DNA of 6,210 nucleotides from Tardiphaga sp. (GCA_028290765.1 JAQGJF010000725.1:1-6210), one strand, 5' to 3'. Positions 1 to 5,197 are shown, counted from the first letter of the stretch. Made by a program: numbers and translations. Notes: generated by a model not told the origin, from the letters alone.

Positions 1-463
1 AACGGCCGACGGTATCGATCCAGAACGGTCTGGCGATCTGCCGCCCCAGTTGCACCGAAAGCGTCTGGTCGAGCAGCGAGAAGAACGGTTTCGGGCCCGG
101 CGGCGGCATATCGCCCACGGGCAGAAAATCGACCACCAGCCCAAGCCGCTGCTGCGCGATCCTGCGCAGCTGGGCGCGGTCCTTGTCCTGCGGATAGCCC
201 TTGTAGACATCGATCAGCGCCGCGACGTCCTGCACCACCGCCGCCGACAGCCGCCGCGTCACCGTATTCCAATGCCGCTCCATGAACACGAAGGCGACCA
301 CCGATTGCAGGATCACCATCGGCACGATCATGATCAGCAGCGCGCGGGCATAGAGCCCCTTCGGCATGAAATTCTTGAACACCTGGCCCATCCAGCCATG
401 CACCGCGGAGACGCGCTGCGAGGCGGTGCGGATCAGGGTCAGGCCGGTGTCGAGCGTACTCAT
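1..463 (-). CDS. Sensor histidine kinase, N-terminal part (EnvZ-like), truncated by window edge
   Basis: Reading the minus strand from the ATG at 463 gives 154 codons that stay open to the window edge. The protein begins MSTLDTGLTLIRTASQR and has a cytoplasmic N-terminus of about 40 residues. One strongly hydrophobic segment follows at about residues 41-61 (ALLIMIVPMVILQSVVAFVF), then a polar stretch from about residue 62 that would be the periplasmic sensor region. This is the usual layout of an inner-membrane EnvZ-type kinase that phosphorylates an OmpR-type partner. The HAMP, dimerisation (H-box) and ATPase domains would lie outside the window, so kinase identity rests on the membrane layout and on the response regulator 39 bp upstream on the same strand. 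The start is fairly secure: the reading frame upstream contains no ATG, GTG or TTG before the response regulator's stop. No strong Shine-Dalgarno is visible. The input signal is unknown. Confidence 0.8.
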   Translation of the reverse strand, partial: MSTLDTGLTLIRTASQRVSAVHGWMGQVFKNFMPKGLYARALLIMIVPMVILQSVVAFVFMERHWNTVTRRLSAAVVQDVAALIDVYKGYPQDKDRAQLRRIAQQRLGLVVDFLPVGDMPPPGPKPFFSLLDQTLSVQLGRQIARPFWIDTVGR

Positions 464-502
464 CGGGCAAGGACCACTGGGACAGGGTTCACTGAAAATG
501 CC

Positions 503-1234
503 TCATGGCGACGCGACCAGCCGATAGCCGATACCGCGCACCGCCTGCAGGAACAGCGGATTGGCCGGATCGCTTTCGATCTTGCGCCGCAGGCGGTTGA
601 TCTGCACGTCCACGGCGCGCTCGTTGACGGTGCCGCCGCCGCCGGTCAGCGCGCCGCGCGGCACGGTTTCGCCCGGTGCCACTGCGAGCACGCGCAACAT
701 CTCGCGTTCGCGATCGGTGAGGTGGATGATCTCTTCGCCCTGGCGCAGTTCGCCGCGATCGAGATGGTAGATATAGGGGCCGAAAGAGATCGATTCCGGC
801 CGCGCCACCGGTATCGGCGTCGCGCGTTTGAGGATATTGCCGATCCGCAGCACCAGTTCGCGCGGCTCGAACGGCTTGGCGACATAATCGTCGGCGCCGA
901 TCTGCAGGCCCTCGATGCGGCTTTCGGCTTCGGTGCGCGACGTCAGCATGATGATCGGCACCGCCGAGGAGGTGCGGATGAAGCGGGCGAGATCGAAACC
1001 GGATTCGCCGGGCATCATCACGTCGAGGATCAGCATGTCGAAATGCAGACCGAGCAATTTGGCGCGGGCGTCGGTGGCGCTCATCGCCGTGGTGACGCGG
1101 TAGCCTTCATTGGCGAGAAAACGCGACAACAGATCGCGAATCCGGCGATCGTCGTCGACCAGCAGCAGATGCGGCGCATCGTCAGCCGGTTGTCGTGGCA
1201 TCCGTGCCAGGTTTGCGGTCAGGGTCACGCTCAT
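503..1234 (-). CDS. OmpR/PhoB-family response regulator (PetR-like)
   Basis: This is a two-component response regulator of up to 243 residues, the usual length for the OmpR family, and it would act as a cytoplasmic DNA-binding transcription factor. The receiver domain spans about residues 21-138. It has the acidic pair D28/D29, phospho-acceptor D71 in LILDVMMPGESG, T98 in IIMLTS and K120 in YVAKPFEP. The C-terminal winged helix is at about 148-241, with recognition helix NERAVDVQINRLRRKIE (204-220) and the closing hairpin RGIGYRLV. The overall wording resembles Rhodobacter PetR, which pairs with a MarR-type PetP, and here too a MarR gene lies directly upstream. The partner kinase gene follows after 39 bp. 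The start is ambiguous. GAAGGA abuts the ATG at 1234 with no spacer, but lies 6 nt from an in-frame GTG at 1228. A third option is the ATG at 1201 (MPRQPADDAP). All three keep the receiver domain intact. Confidence 0.93.
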   Translation of the reverse strand: MSVTLTANLARMPRQPADDAPHLLLVDDDRRIRDLLSRFLANEGYRVTTAMSATDARAKLLGLHFDMLILDVMMPGESGFDLARFIRTSSAVPIIMLTSRTEAESRIEGLQIGADDYVAKPFEPRELVLRIGNILKRATPIPVARPESISFGPYIYHLDRGELRQGEEIIHLTDREREMLRVLAVAPGETVPRGALTGGGGTVNERAVDVQINRLRRKIESDPANPLFLQAVRGIGYRLVASP

Positions 1235-1240
1235 TCCTTC
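1235..1240 (-). promoter_or_regulatory. Ribosome binding site that bears on the response regulator start
   Basis: On the minus strand GAAGGA directly touches the ATG at 1234 but stands 6 nt before a GTG at 1228, which is near the optimal Shine-Dalgarno spacing. This favours GTG 1228 as the true start, shortening the protein by two residues. The site is one copy of a short repeated element that occupies 1236-1288. Confidence 0.45.
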
Positions 1241-1288
1241 AAAAAGGTTGCCTTCAAAAGGTTGTCTTCAGGGTTGCCTTCGCGGTTG
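1236..1288. repeat. Four degenerate 12-15 bp tandem repeats, core CCTTC-n-GGTTG
   Basis: Four adjacent units are visible on the plus strand: CCTTCAAAAAGGTTG (1236-1250), CCTTCAAAAGGTTG (1251-1264), TCTTCAGGGTTG (1265-1276) and CCTTCGCGGTTG (1277-1288). Two units fall in the gap between the MarR and response regulator genes. The other two cover the stop and last codons of the MarR gene (tail QPRRQP). On the transcribed strand each unit reads CAACC-n-GAAGG or a close variant, so the array carries repeated Shine-Dalgarno-like GAAGG motifs, the last of which lies at the response regulator start. It probably arose by local duplication, but a role in translation or protein binding is possible. Confidence 0.6.
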
Positions 1289-1837
1289 CGCGGTGCTTGC
1301 GGGATCGCTTCCAGCACCGAAGATCGCCTGCAGCACCTTATCGGGATCATCCCGGTCGATCATCCCGCGCAGGAACTGGCGGACGGTTTCCTGCGCCGCC
1401 GGCCCGACATCGGCCAGCGCGCGGTTGATGCGGTCGGTCTGCAGGCCGGCGAGTTTGGCCACCAGCGCCTCTCCCTTCGGGGTGGCGAAAAGAAGGCGCT
1501 GTCGCCGGTCGTTGTCGCCAGCCTTCTGCACGATATACCCTTCATCGAGCAATTGCTTGAGAACCCGCCCCAGTGACTGCTTGGTGATGCGCAGCACGTC
1601 CAGCAGATCGGCCACTTTCAGCCCGGGATAACGGTGCACGAAATGGATGACGCGGTGGTGGGCGCGGCCAAATCCGAAAGCTTCCAGCACATGATCGGCA
1701 TCGCCCACGAAGTCGCGATAGGCGAAGAACAGGAGCTCGATGATATCCCAGCGCAGCCCGGCGGCCGGGGTGCCGGTGGCGGTTTCCACAGCGTCAGCCG
1801 GATTGGCAGACCCGTTTGAGAAATTTACGTCAGCCAT
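1268..1837 (-). CDS. MarR-family winged-helix transcriptional regulator (PetP-like)
   Basis: This is a predicted dimeric cytoplasmic DNA-binding regulator of 189 residues from the ATG at 1837. A longer reading from 1879 adds MMVSFVTLNPRYVN, which looks like non-coding sequence and would run through a near-consensus plus-strand promoter, so the shorter start is preferred. Neither start has a clear Shine-Dalgarno. After a low-complexity N-terminus, a first helix (RWDIIELLFFAYRDFVGDAD) leads into the winged helix. The HTH part is VADLLDVLRITKQSLGRVL (about residues 75-93) and the wing carries DNDRRQR (about 108-114). This DxRxxR-type wing is the MarR family signature. A C-terminal dimerisation helix follows. 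The pairing of a MarR gene directly before an OmpR-type regulator recalls Rhodobacter petP-petR. The gene is first in its operon and divergent from the aminotransferase gene at 2056, the usual place for a MarR protein to regulate itself and its neighbour; that role is inferred. The ligand is unknown. Confidence 0.9.
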   Translation of the reverse strand: MADVNFSNGSANPADAVETATGTPAAGLRWDIIELLFFAYRDFVGDADHVLEAFGFGRAHHRVIHFVHRYPGLKVADLLDVLRITKQSLGRVLKQLLDEGYIVQKAGDNDRRQRLLFATPKGEALVAKLAGLQTDRINRALADVGPAAQETVRQFLRGMIDRDDPDKVLQAIFGAGSDPASTAQPRRQP

Positions 1838-1838
1838 G

Positions 1839-1867
1839 TTGACATATCTTGGGTTCAATGTTACAAA
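1839..1867 (+). promoter_or_regulatory. Candidate sigma70 promoter for the aminotransferase operon
   Basis: A perfect TTGACA (1839-1844) is followed by a 17 bp spacer and TACAAA (1862-1867), a four-of-six match to TATAAT. Transcription would start near 1874 and leave an untranslated leader of about 180 nt before the ATG at 2056. The motif sits 2 bp outside the MarR gene start. It also contains the direct repeat ATGTTGACA / ATGTTACA, offset by 22 bp (1836-1844 and 1858-1865), about two helical turns, which could be a regulator contact site. The promoter boxes are seen in the sequence; their use is inferred. Confidence 0.45.
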
Positions 1868-1931
1868 ACTGACCATCACGACGAAATATTAGAACTTGGG
1901 CCCCGGTGAGGCCGACGGCTCTGATATGGGA

Positions 1932-1960
1932 AACATACTGGACTTCGCGCTTTCCGCCAA
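1932..1960 (-). promoter_or_regulatory. Weak candidate promoter for the MarR-regulator-kinase operon
   Basis: On the minus strand TTGGCG (1960-1955) is separated by exactly 17 bp from TATGTT (1937-1932), each a four-of-six match to consensus. Transcription would begin near 1925, about 90 nt before the MarR ATG at 1837. An alternative -10, TAATAT, lies closer to the gene but lacks a good -35. The evidence is weak, because matches of this quality are common by chance. Confidence 0.25.
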
Positions 1961-1985
1961 AGTGGAAACCGGTTTTGCGGGCGGT
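1945..1985. repeat. Palindromic intergenic element, probably a dispersed genome repeat
   Basis: The stretch contains the inverted repeat TTTCC (1951-1955) / GGAAA (1964-1968) with an 8 nt loop, overlapping a perfect 10 bp palindrome AAACCGGTTT (1966-1975). CCGCC and GGCGG-type arms flank it. The wording GTGGAAACCGGTTTTGCG is familiar to me as a short palindromic repeat scattered between genes in Bradyrhizobium, Rhodopseudomonas and related rhizobial genomes. This is recalled rather than checked. It fills part of the 218 bp divergent gap between the MarR and first aminotransferase genes. The rest of the gap shows only the promoter candidates and the ribosome binding site at 2043-2049. Confidence 0.5.
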
Positions 1986-2042
1986 TCGGACTTAACGTAG
2001 AAGCAACCCGCGCCGCAGCGGAGCCGCGGCTCGCATTGATCC

Positions 2043-2049
2043 GGGAGAG
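2043..2049 (+). promoter_or_regulatory. Ribosome binding site of the first aminotransferase
   Basis: GGGAGAG lies 6 nt before the ATG at 2056, which fixes this start. Confidence 0.7.
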
Positions 2050-2055
2050 AAGTCC

Positions 2056-2946
2056 ATGGGAGTTTCGTTCGACAGGATCGATGGCGTCATCTGGTACGAT
2101 GGCAAGCTGGTGCCATGGGGCGATGCCAACGTCCATGTGCTGACCCATGGGCTGCATTACGCCAGCTGTGTGTTCGAGGGCGAGCGCGCCTACGGCGGTA
2201 CTATTTTCAAGAGCACCGCGCATTCCGAGCGGCTGAAGGAATCGGCGCGGATCCTGGATTTCGAGATCCCGTATTCGGTCGCCGAGATCGACGCTGCCAA
2301 GCACCTGGTGCTGGAAAAGAACAACCTGCCCGAGGCCTATGTCCGCCCGTTGGCGTGGCGCGGCTCCGAAATGATGGGCGTTTCGGCGCGGACCAACACC
2401 ATCCACCTGGCGATCGCCTGCTGGAATTGGCCGAGCTATTTCGACCCGGCCGAGCGCCTCAAGGGCATCCGCCTGGGTCTCGCCGAATATCGCCGTCCCG
2501 ATCCGATGACGATCCCGGCGATGGCCAAGGCGGCCGGTCTCTACATGATCTGCACCATCTCCAAGCACAAGGCAGAGCGCGAAGGCTATGCCGACGCCAT
2601 GATGCTGGACTGGCAGGGTCGCGTCGCCGAATGCACCGGCGCCAACATATTCTTCATCAAGGACGGCCGGATCCACACTCCGATCGCCGACTGCTTTCTC
2701 GCCGGCATTACCCGAGCGACGGTGATCGATCTCGCCCGACGCCGCGGCGTCGAGGTGGTCGAACGCCGTATCATGCCGGATGAACTGACCGGCTTCAGCG
2801 AATGCTTTATCACCGGCACCGCCGCGGAAGTCACGCCGGTTTCTGAAATCGCCAAGGGGAAGTTTACCCCGGGCGCCATTTCGGAGCAGTTGATGCAGGA
2901 CTACACTTCGGAAGTCCTGCCCAAGGCCAAAGCCGCCGCGGCGTAG
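2056..2946 (+). CDS. ilvE: Branched-chain amino acid aminotransferase, E. coli IlvE-like (class IV PLP)
   Basis: This is a cytoplasmic fold-type IV PLP enzyme that transfers an amino group between glutamate and the 2-keto acids of Leu, Ile and Val, the last step of their synthesis. The 296 aa length is close to the roughly 309 aa of E. coli IlvE and the alignment by eye is colinear. It has WYDGKLVPWGDANVHVLTHGLHYASCVFEGERAY at the N-terminus and Y95/R97 in AYVRPL, matching the E. coli substrate-site residues. The catalytic lysine is K158 in PAMAKAAGLY (codon AAG at 2527-2529). E192 lies in AECTGANIFF, and the carboxylate-binding loop is GTAAEVTPV (254-262). All key residues are present, so it should be active. 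A good ribosome binding site supports the start. A second, different-subfamily aminotransferase follows after 174 bp on the same strand. The alanine-rich tail (AKAAAA) is probably disordered. Other class IV aminotransferases such as D-amino acid transaminase are less likely, given the close match to IlvE. Confidence 0.95.
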   Translation: MGVSFDRIDGVIWYDGKLVPWGDANVHVLTHGLHYASCVFEGERAYGGTIFKSTAHSERLKESARILDFEIPYSVAEIDAAKHLVLEKNNLPEAYVRPLAWRGSEMMGVSARTNTIHLAIACWNWPSYFDPAERLKGIRLGLAEYRRPDPMTIPAMAKAAGLYMICTISKHKAEREGYADAMMLDWQGRVAECTGANIFFIKDGRIHTPIADCFLAGITRATVIDLARRRGVEVVERRIMPDELTGFSECFITGTAAEVTPVSEIAKGKFTPGAISEQLMQDYTSEVLPKAKAAAA

Positions 2947-2970
2947 GCGCGGCGGGAGCGATTGCAGGGG

Positions 2971-3002
2971 AAGGGGCGTGCCGCACCTCGTCCTTATTTC
3001 TT
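2971..3002 (+). terminator. Weak possible terminator after the first aminotransferase
   Basis: An imperfect stem pairs AAGG (2971-2974) with CCTT (2992-2995) around an inner GTG/CAC pairing, and is followed by the T-rich ATTTCTT. The stem has mismatches, so this may not terminate, and read-through into the second aminotransferase remains possible. Confidence 0.2.
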
Positions 3003-3019
3003 GGCCGCTTGTTGAGAAG

Positions 3020-3098
3020 ATGCAAAGGCGGCCTGCAGCCGCCGTCAGTTAATCCAGTAGGCCCGGAGAGGCGGGCCGGCGCCGGAAATCAGGCCGGC
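3020..3098 (+). other. Hairpin-rich leader with a 10-codon ORF upstream of the second aminotransferase
   Basis: The 174 bp gap between the two aminotransferase genes contains stacked inverted repeats. These are GGCGGC-CTGCA-GCCGCC (3027-3043), GGCCCG-GAGAGG-CGGGCC (3060-3077) and the palindrome CCGGCGCCGG (3076-3085), plus a GCCGG/CCGGC pairing that reaches 3098. The second stem overlaps the palindrome, so the two cannot form fully together. A tiny ORF at 3020-3052 (ATG to TAA) encodes MQRRPAAAVS and spans the first hairpin. Its GAGAAG lies directly against the ATG with no spacer, so it may not be translated well. The layout is compatible with a regulated leader, but in GC-rich DNA such stems also arise by chance. 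Confidence 0.25.
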
Positions 3099-3104
3099 TC
3101 CGAC

Positions 3105-3113
3105 AGGGGGAAG
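3105..3113 (+). promoter_or_regulatory. Ribosome binding site of the second aminotransferase
   Basis: AGGGGGAAG ends 7 nt before the ATG at 3121, a strong and well-spaced Shine-Dalgarno that fixes the start and indicates the gene is meant to be translated. Confidence 0.75.
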
Positions 3114-3120
3114 CAAAAGA

Positions 3121-4197
3121 ATGAGTTTGAAATTCGAAATCCAGCCGACGCGGAGTCCGACATCAGAGAAGGATCGTGCGGCAAAGCTCGTGGACCCGGG
3201 CTTCGGCCGGATTTTCACCGATCATATGGCCATCGTCCGCTACAATCAGGCCAGAGGCTGGCATGACGCGCGCGTCGAATCCCGCGCGAATTTCCCGCTC
3301 GATCCGGCCGTGGCCGTGCTGCACTACGCACAGGAGATTTTCGAGGGCCTCAAGGCCTACAAGCGCGATAATGGCGTGAACCTGTTCCGCCCCGACGCCA
3401 ATGCCAGGCGCTTCCGGAATTCAGCCGAGCGCATGGCAATGGCGCCGCTGCCCGAAGAGGTGTTCATCGAGGCGGTCGAACAGCTCGTGCACATCGACAG
3501 CGCCTGGATACCGGGCGGCGAGGGCAGCCTCTATTTGCGGCCCTTCATGATCGCGAGCGAGATCTTCCTCGGCGTGAAGCCTTCCGCGGAATACATCTTC
3601 GCCGTCATCGCCTCGCCGGTCGGCTCCTATTTCAAGGGCGGGCCCGCGCCGGTGTCGATCTGGGTGTCGGAAAACTACACGCGCGCCGCGGTCGGCGGCA
3701 CCGGCGCCGTCCAATGCGGCGGCAATTACGCCGCGAGCCTGCGCGCGCAGGCCGAGGGCATCGAGCATGGTTGCGACCAGGTCGTTTTCCTCGACGCGGT
3801 CGAGCGTCGCTATGTCGAGGAACTCGGCGGTATGAACGTCTTTTTCGTGTTCGACGACGGTTCGCTGCTGACGCCGCCGCTCGGCACCATCCTGCCGGGC
3901 ATCACCCGCGATTCGATCATTGCGCTGGCCAGGGATTCCGGCGCGCGCGTGCGCGAGGAGCTCTACACCATCGATCAGTGGCGCGCCGATGCCACCAGCG
4001 GCAAACTGAAAGAGGCCTTCGCCTGTGGCACGGCGGCCGTCATTTCGCCGATCGGCAAGGTATGCTCCGCGAGCGGCAATTTTCTCATCAGCGGCGGCGC
4101 TGCCGGCCCCTTCGCCATGGGGATGCGCAAGAAGCTGGTCGACATCCAGTACGGTCGTGCGGCCGACCCGCACAACTGGATCAGAAAGGTCCTGTGA
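3121..4197 (+). CDS. ilvE: Type II branched-chain aminotransferase with catalytic Lys replaced by Gln
   Basis: The 358 aa protein aligns end to end with mycobacterial IlvE and eukaryotic BCAT, the longer BCAT subfamily, as recalled. Landmarks are DPGFGRIFTDHM (25-36), LHYAQEIFEGLKAY (67-80), an Arg-rich PLP-phosphate segment NARRFRNSA (94-102), LYLRPFM (137-143), ASPVGSYFKGG (164-174), GGNYAASL (200-207), DAVERRYVEELGGMN (225-239, with the pyridine-nitrogen Glu E234), LPGITRDS and ACGTAAV (301-307, T304). Family members read GGTGAxKxGGNYAASL, where the Lys binds PLP. Here residue 198 is Gln (GGTGAVQCGGNY; CAA at 3712-3714). The frame is intact, with no stop or indel. Of 9 Gln codons in the gene this is the only CAA, while 10 of 13 Lys codons are AAG and 3 are AAA, so one A-to-C change from AAA is the simplest origin. 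As written, ordinary transamination should be severely impaired. It may be an inactive partner, a broken allele or a base-call error. The symbol describes the family, not proven activity. Confidence 0.93.
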   Translation: MSLKFEIQPTRSPTSEKDRAAKLVDPGFGRIFTDHMAIVRYNQARGWHDARVESRANFPLDPAVAVLHYAQEIFEGLKAYKRDNGVNLFRPDANARRFRNSAERMAMAPLPEEVFIEAVEQLVHIDSAWIPGGEGSLYLRPFMIASEIFLGVKPSAEYIFAVIASPVGSYFKGGPAPVSIWVSENYTRAAVGGTGAVQCGGNYAASLRAQAEGIEHGCDQVVFLDAVERRYVEELGGMNVFFVFDDGSLLTPPLGTILPGITRDSIIALARDSGARVREELYTIDQWRADATSGKLKEAFACGTAAVISPIGKVCSASGNFLISGGAAGPFAMGMRKKLVDIQYGRAADPHNWIRKVL

Positions 4198-4221
4198 TCG
4201 GCGGCGGAATTAGTGTGGTAA

Positions 4222-4235
4222 GGCGCCTTCGCGCC
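4222..4235. terminator. Small hairpin in the convergent gap after the second aminotransferase and proC
   Basis: GGCGC (4222-4226), tetraloop CTTC and GCGCC (4231-4235) form a perfect 5 bp stem in the 104 bp gap between two convergent genes. There is no T-tract on either side, so intrinsic termination is doubtful. It may act as a 3' end stabiliser or with Rho. Nothing else is visible in the gap. Confidence 0.25.
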
Positions 4236-4301
4236 GCAGCGTCTTGCGCCTGAGAGCCTGGCCCAGACTTGATCCGGGGGAGTTCGTGGCCAATGCGCCG
4301 G

Positions 4302-5138
4302 CTACTTCGCCAACTCCTTCGACCGCTTCGTCGCCGCGGCGACCGCGCGCGTCAGCAGCGACGGCATCCCATCCGCTCCCATCAGCACCTCGAGCGCCGC
4401 TGCCGTGGTGCCGCCGGGCGAGGTGACGTTCTGACGCAGCGTCGCGGAGTCGAGTTCCGAGCGATGCAGCAATTCGCCGGAGCCGGCAACGGTTTCGCGC
4501 GCCAGCCGGGTGGCGAGCGCCGCCGGCAGGCCGGCCGCCACGCCGGCGCGCGCCAGTTCTTCGGCGAGCAGAAAGACATAGGCCGGTCCCGAGCCGGAGA
4601 CTGCCGTGACCGCATCTATCAGCGCCTCGTCGTCGACCCATTCCACGGTGCCGGTGGCGCGCAGCAATGCATCCGCCATGGCGCGCTGGCCGGCGCTGAC
4701 ATCGCCGGCGGGAACCGCGACGGTGATGCCGCGCCCAATGGCGGCCGGCGTGTTGGGCATCGCGCGCACCACGCTGCCGCCGCAGACCTCGGCGAGTGCT
4801 GCGATCGTGGTCCCGGCCATGATCGAAAGCACCAGCGTGTCCGGTCCGACAAAGCGGCGCAGCGCCGGGCCGGCCTCGCGAAACATCTGCGGCTTCACCG
4901 CGATCACCAGCGCGGCGACGGCGCCGACATCTTCCGCAACAGGGTTGATCCGGACGCCGCGCGCGGTCAGCGCGCGGATCTCGTCGGACGGGTGCGGCTC
5001 GACGATGGCGACGTCGCCGGCGTCGAGCCCCCGCGCCAGCCAGCCCGTCAGCATTGCGCCGCCCATCTTGCCGGCGCCGGCGAGGACGACGGTGCCCGGG
5101 ACGGGCGTGAAGGGGGCAGGGGTCGGCAAAGGCGTCAT
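4302..5138 (-). CDS. proC: Pyrroline-5-carboxylate reductase
   Basis: This cytoplasmic enzyme reduces 1-pyrroline-5-carboxylate to L-proline with NAD(P)H, the last step of proline synthesis. The 278 aa length is typical. After a short proline-rich N-terminus, the Rossmann dinucleotide loop is VVLAGAGKMGGAML (17-30), followed by VIAVKPQ (78-84) and VRAMPNTPAAIGRG (124-137). The C-terminal all-helical dimerisation and substrate domain has the family signature DAVTAVSGSGPAYVFLLAEEL (175-195) and NVTSPGGTTAAALE (237-250). All conserved residues expected for ProC are present. The start at 5138 is accepted because only 17 residues precede the Rossmann strand. Its ribosome binding site is weak (GGA about 9 nt upstream). 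The gene lies 59 bp downstream of the acetyltransferase on the same strand and converges on the second aminotransferase. From memory, proC sits near a YbjN-domain gene in many Rhizobiales, which fits the gene two places upstream here. Confidence 0.97.
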   Translation of the reverse strand: MTPLPTPAPFTPVPGTVVLAGAGKMGGAMLTGWLARGLDAGDVAIVEPHPSDEIRALTARGVRINPVAEDVGAVAALVIAVKPQMFREAGPALRRFVGPDTLVLSIMAGTTIAALAEVCGGSVVRAMPNTPAAIGRGITVAVPAGDVSAGQRAMADALLRATGTVEWVDDEALIDAVTAVSGSGPAYVFLLAEELARAGVAAGLPAALATRLARETVAGSGELLHRSELDSATLRQNVTSPGGTTAAALEVLMGADGMPSLLTRAVAAATKRSKELAK

Positions 5139-5176
5139 GGCGATGTTCCGCGAAAGTGAAAGCTGCGCGATCCTAT

Positions 5177-5193
5177 CACCGGCAAGGCCGGTG
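5177..5193. other. Perfect 7 bp hairpin between the acetyltransferase and proC
   Basis: CACCGGC (5177-5183), loop AAG and GCCGGTG (5187-5193) form a perfect stem that begins 5 nt past the acetyltransferase stop on the minus strand. No T-run follows in either direction, so it is a poor intrinsic terminator. It could be a processing, stabilising or attenuating structure inside the ybjN-acetyltransferase-proC transcript. Confidence 0.4.
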
Positions 5194-5197
5194 CGAT

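Noticed and set aside
50..1576. Long plus-strand open frame of 508 codons antisense to the regulator operon
   Set aside because: It lies opposite three well-recognised genes, is rich in His/Arg/Asp typical of antisense frames in GC-rich DNA, and shows no domain or ribosome binding site.
1838..1879. Extended MarR N-terminus from the ATG at 1879
   Set aside because: The extra 14 residues have no family resemblance, no ribosome binding site precedes them, and the DNA contains a near-consensus opposing promoter. The shorter start is favoured but not proven.
1876..2676. Minus-strand open frame of 266 codons opposite the first aminotransferase
   Set aside because: It is a shadow of ilvE, whose catalytic motifs are all present on the plus strand. 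The composition looks non-coding.
3009..3266. Plus-strand open frame overlapping the start of the second aminotransferase
   Set aside because: It begins with a TTG without a ribosome binding site and runs out of frame into a conserved gene. The true start at 3121 has a strong Shine-Dalgarno.
3421..4173. Minus-strand open frame of 250 codons opposite the second aminotransferase
   Set aside because: It is an antisense shadow of a conserved gene with no recognisable motif.
4269..5159. Plus-strand open frame of 296 codons opposite proC
   Set aside because: It is an antisense shadow made of Arg/Gly/Ala/His-rich low-complexity sequence. The ProC signature on the minus strand is unambiguous.
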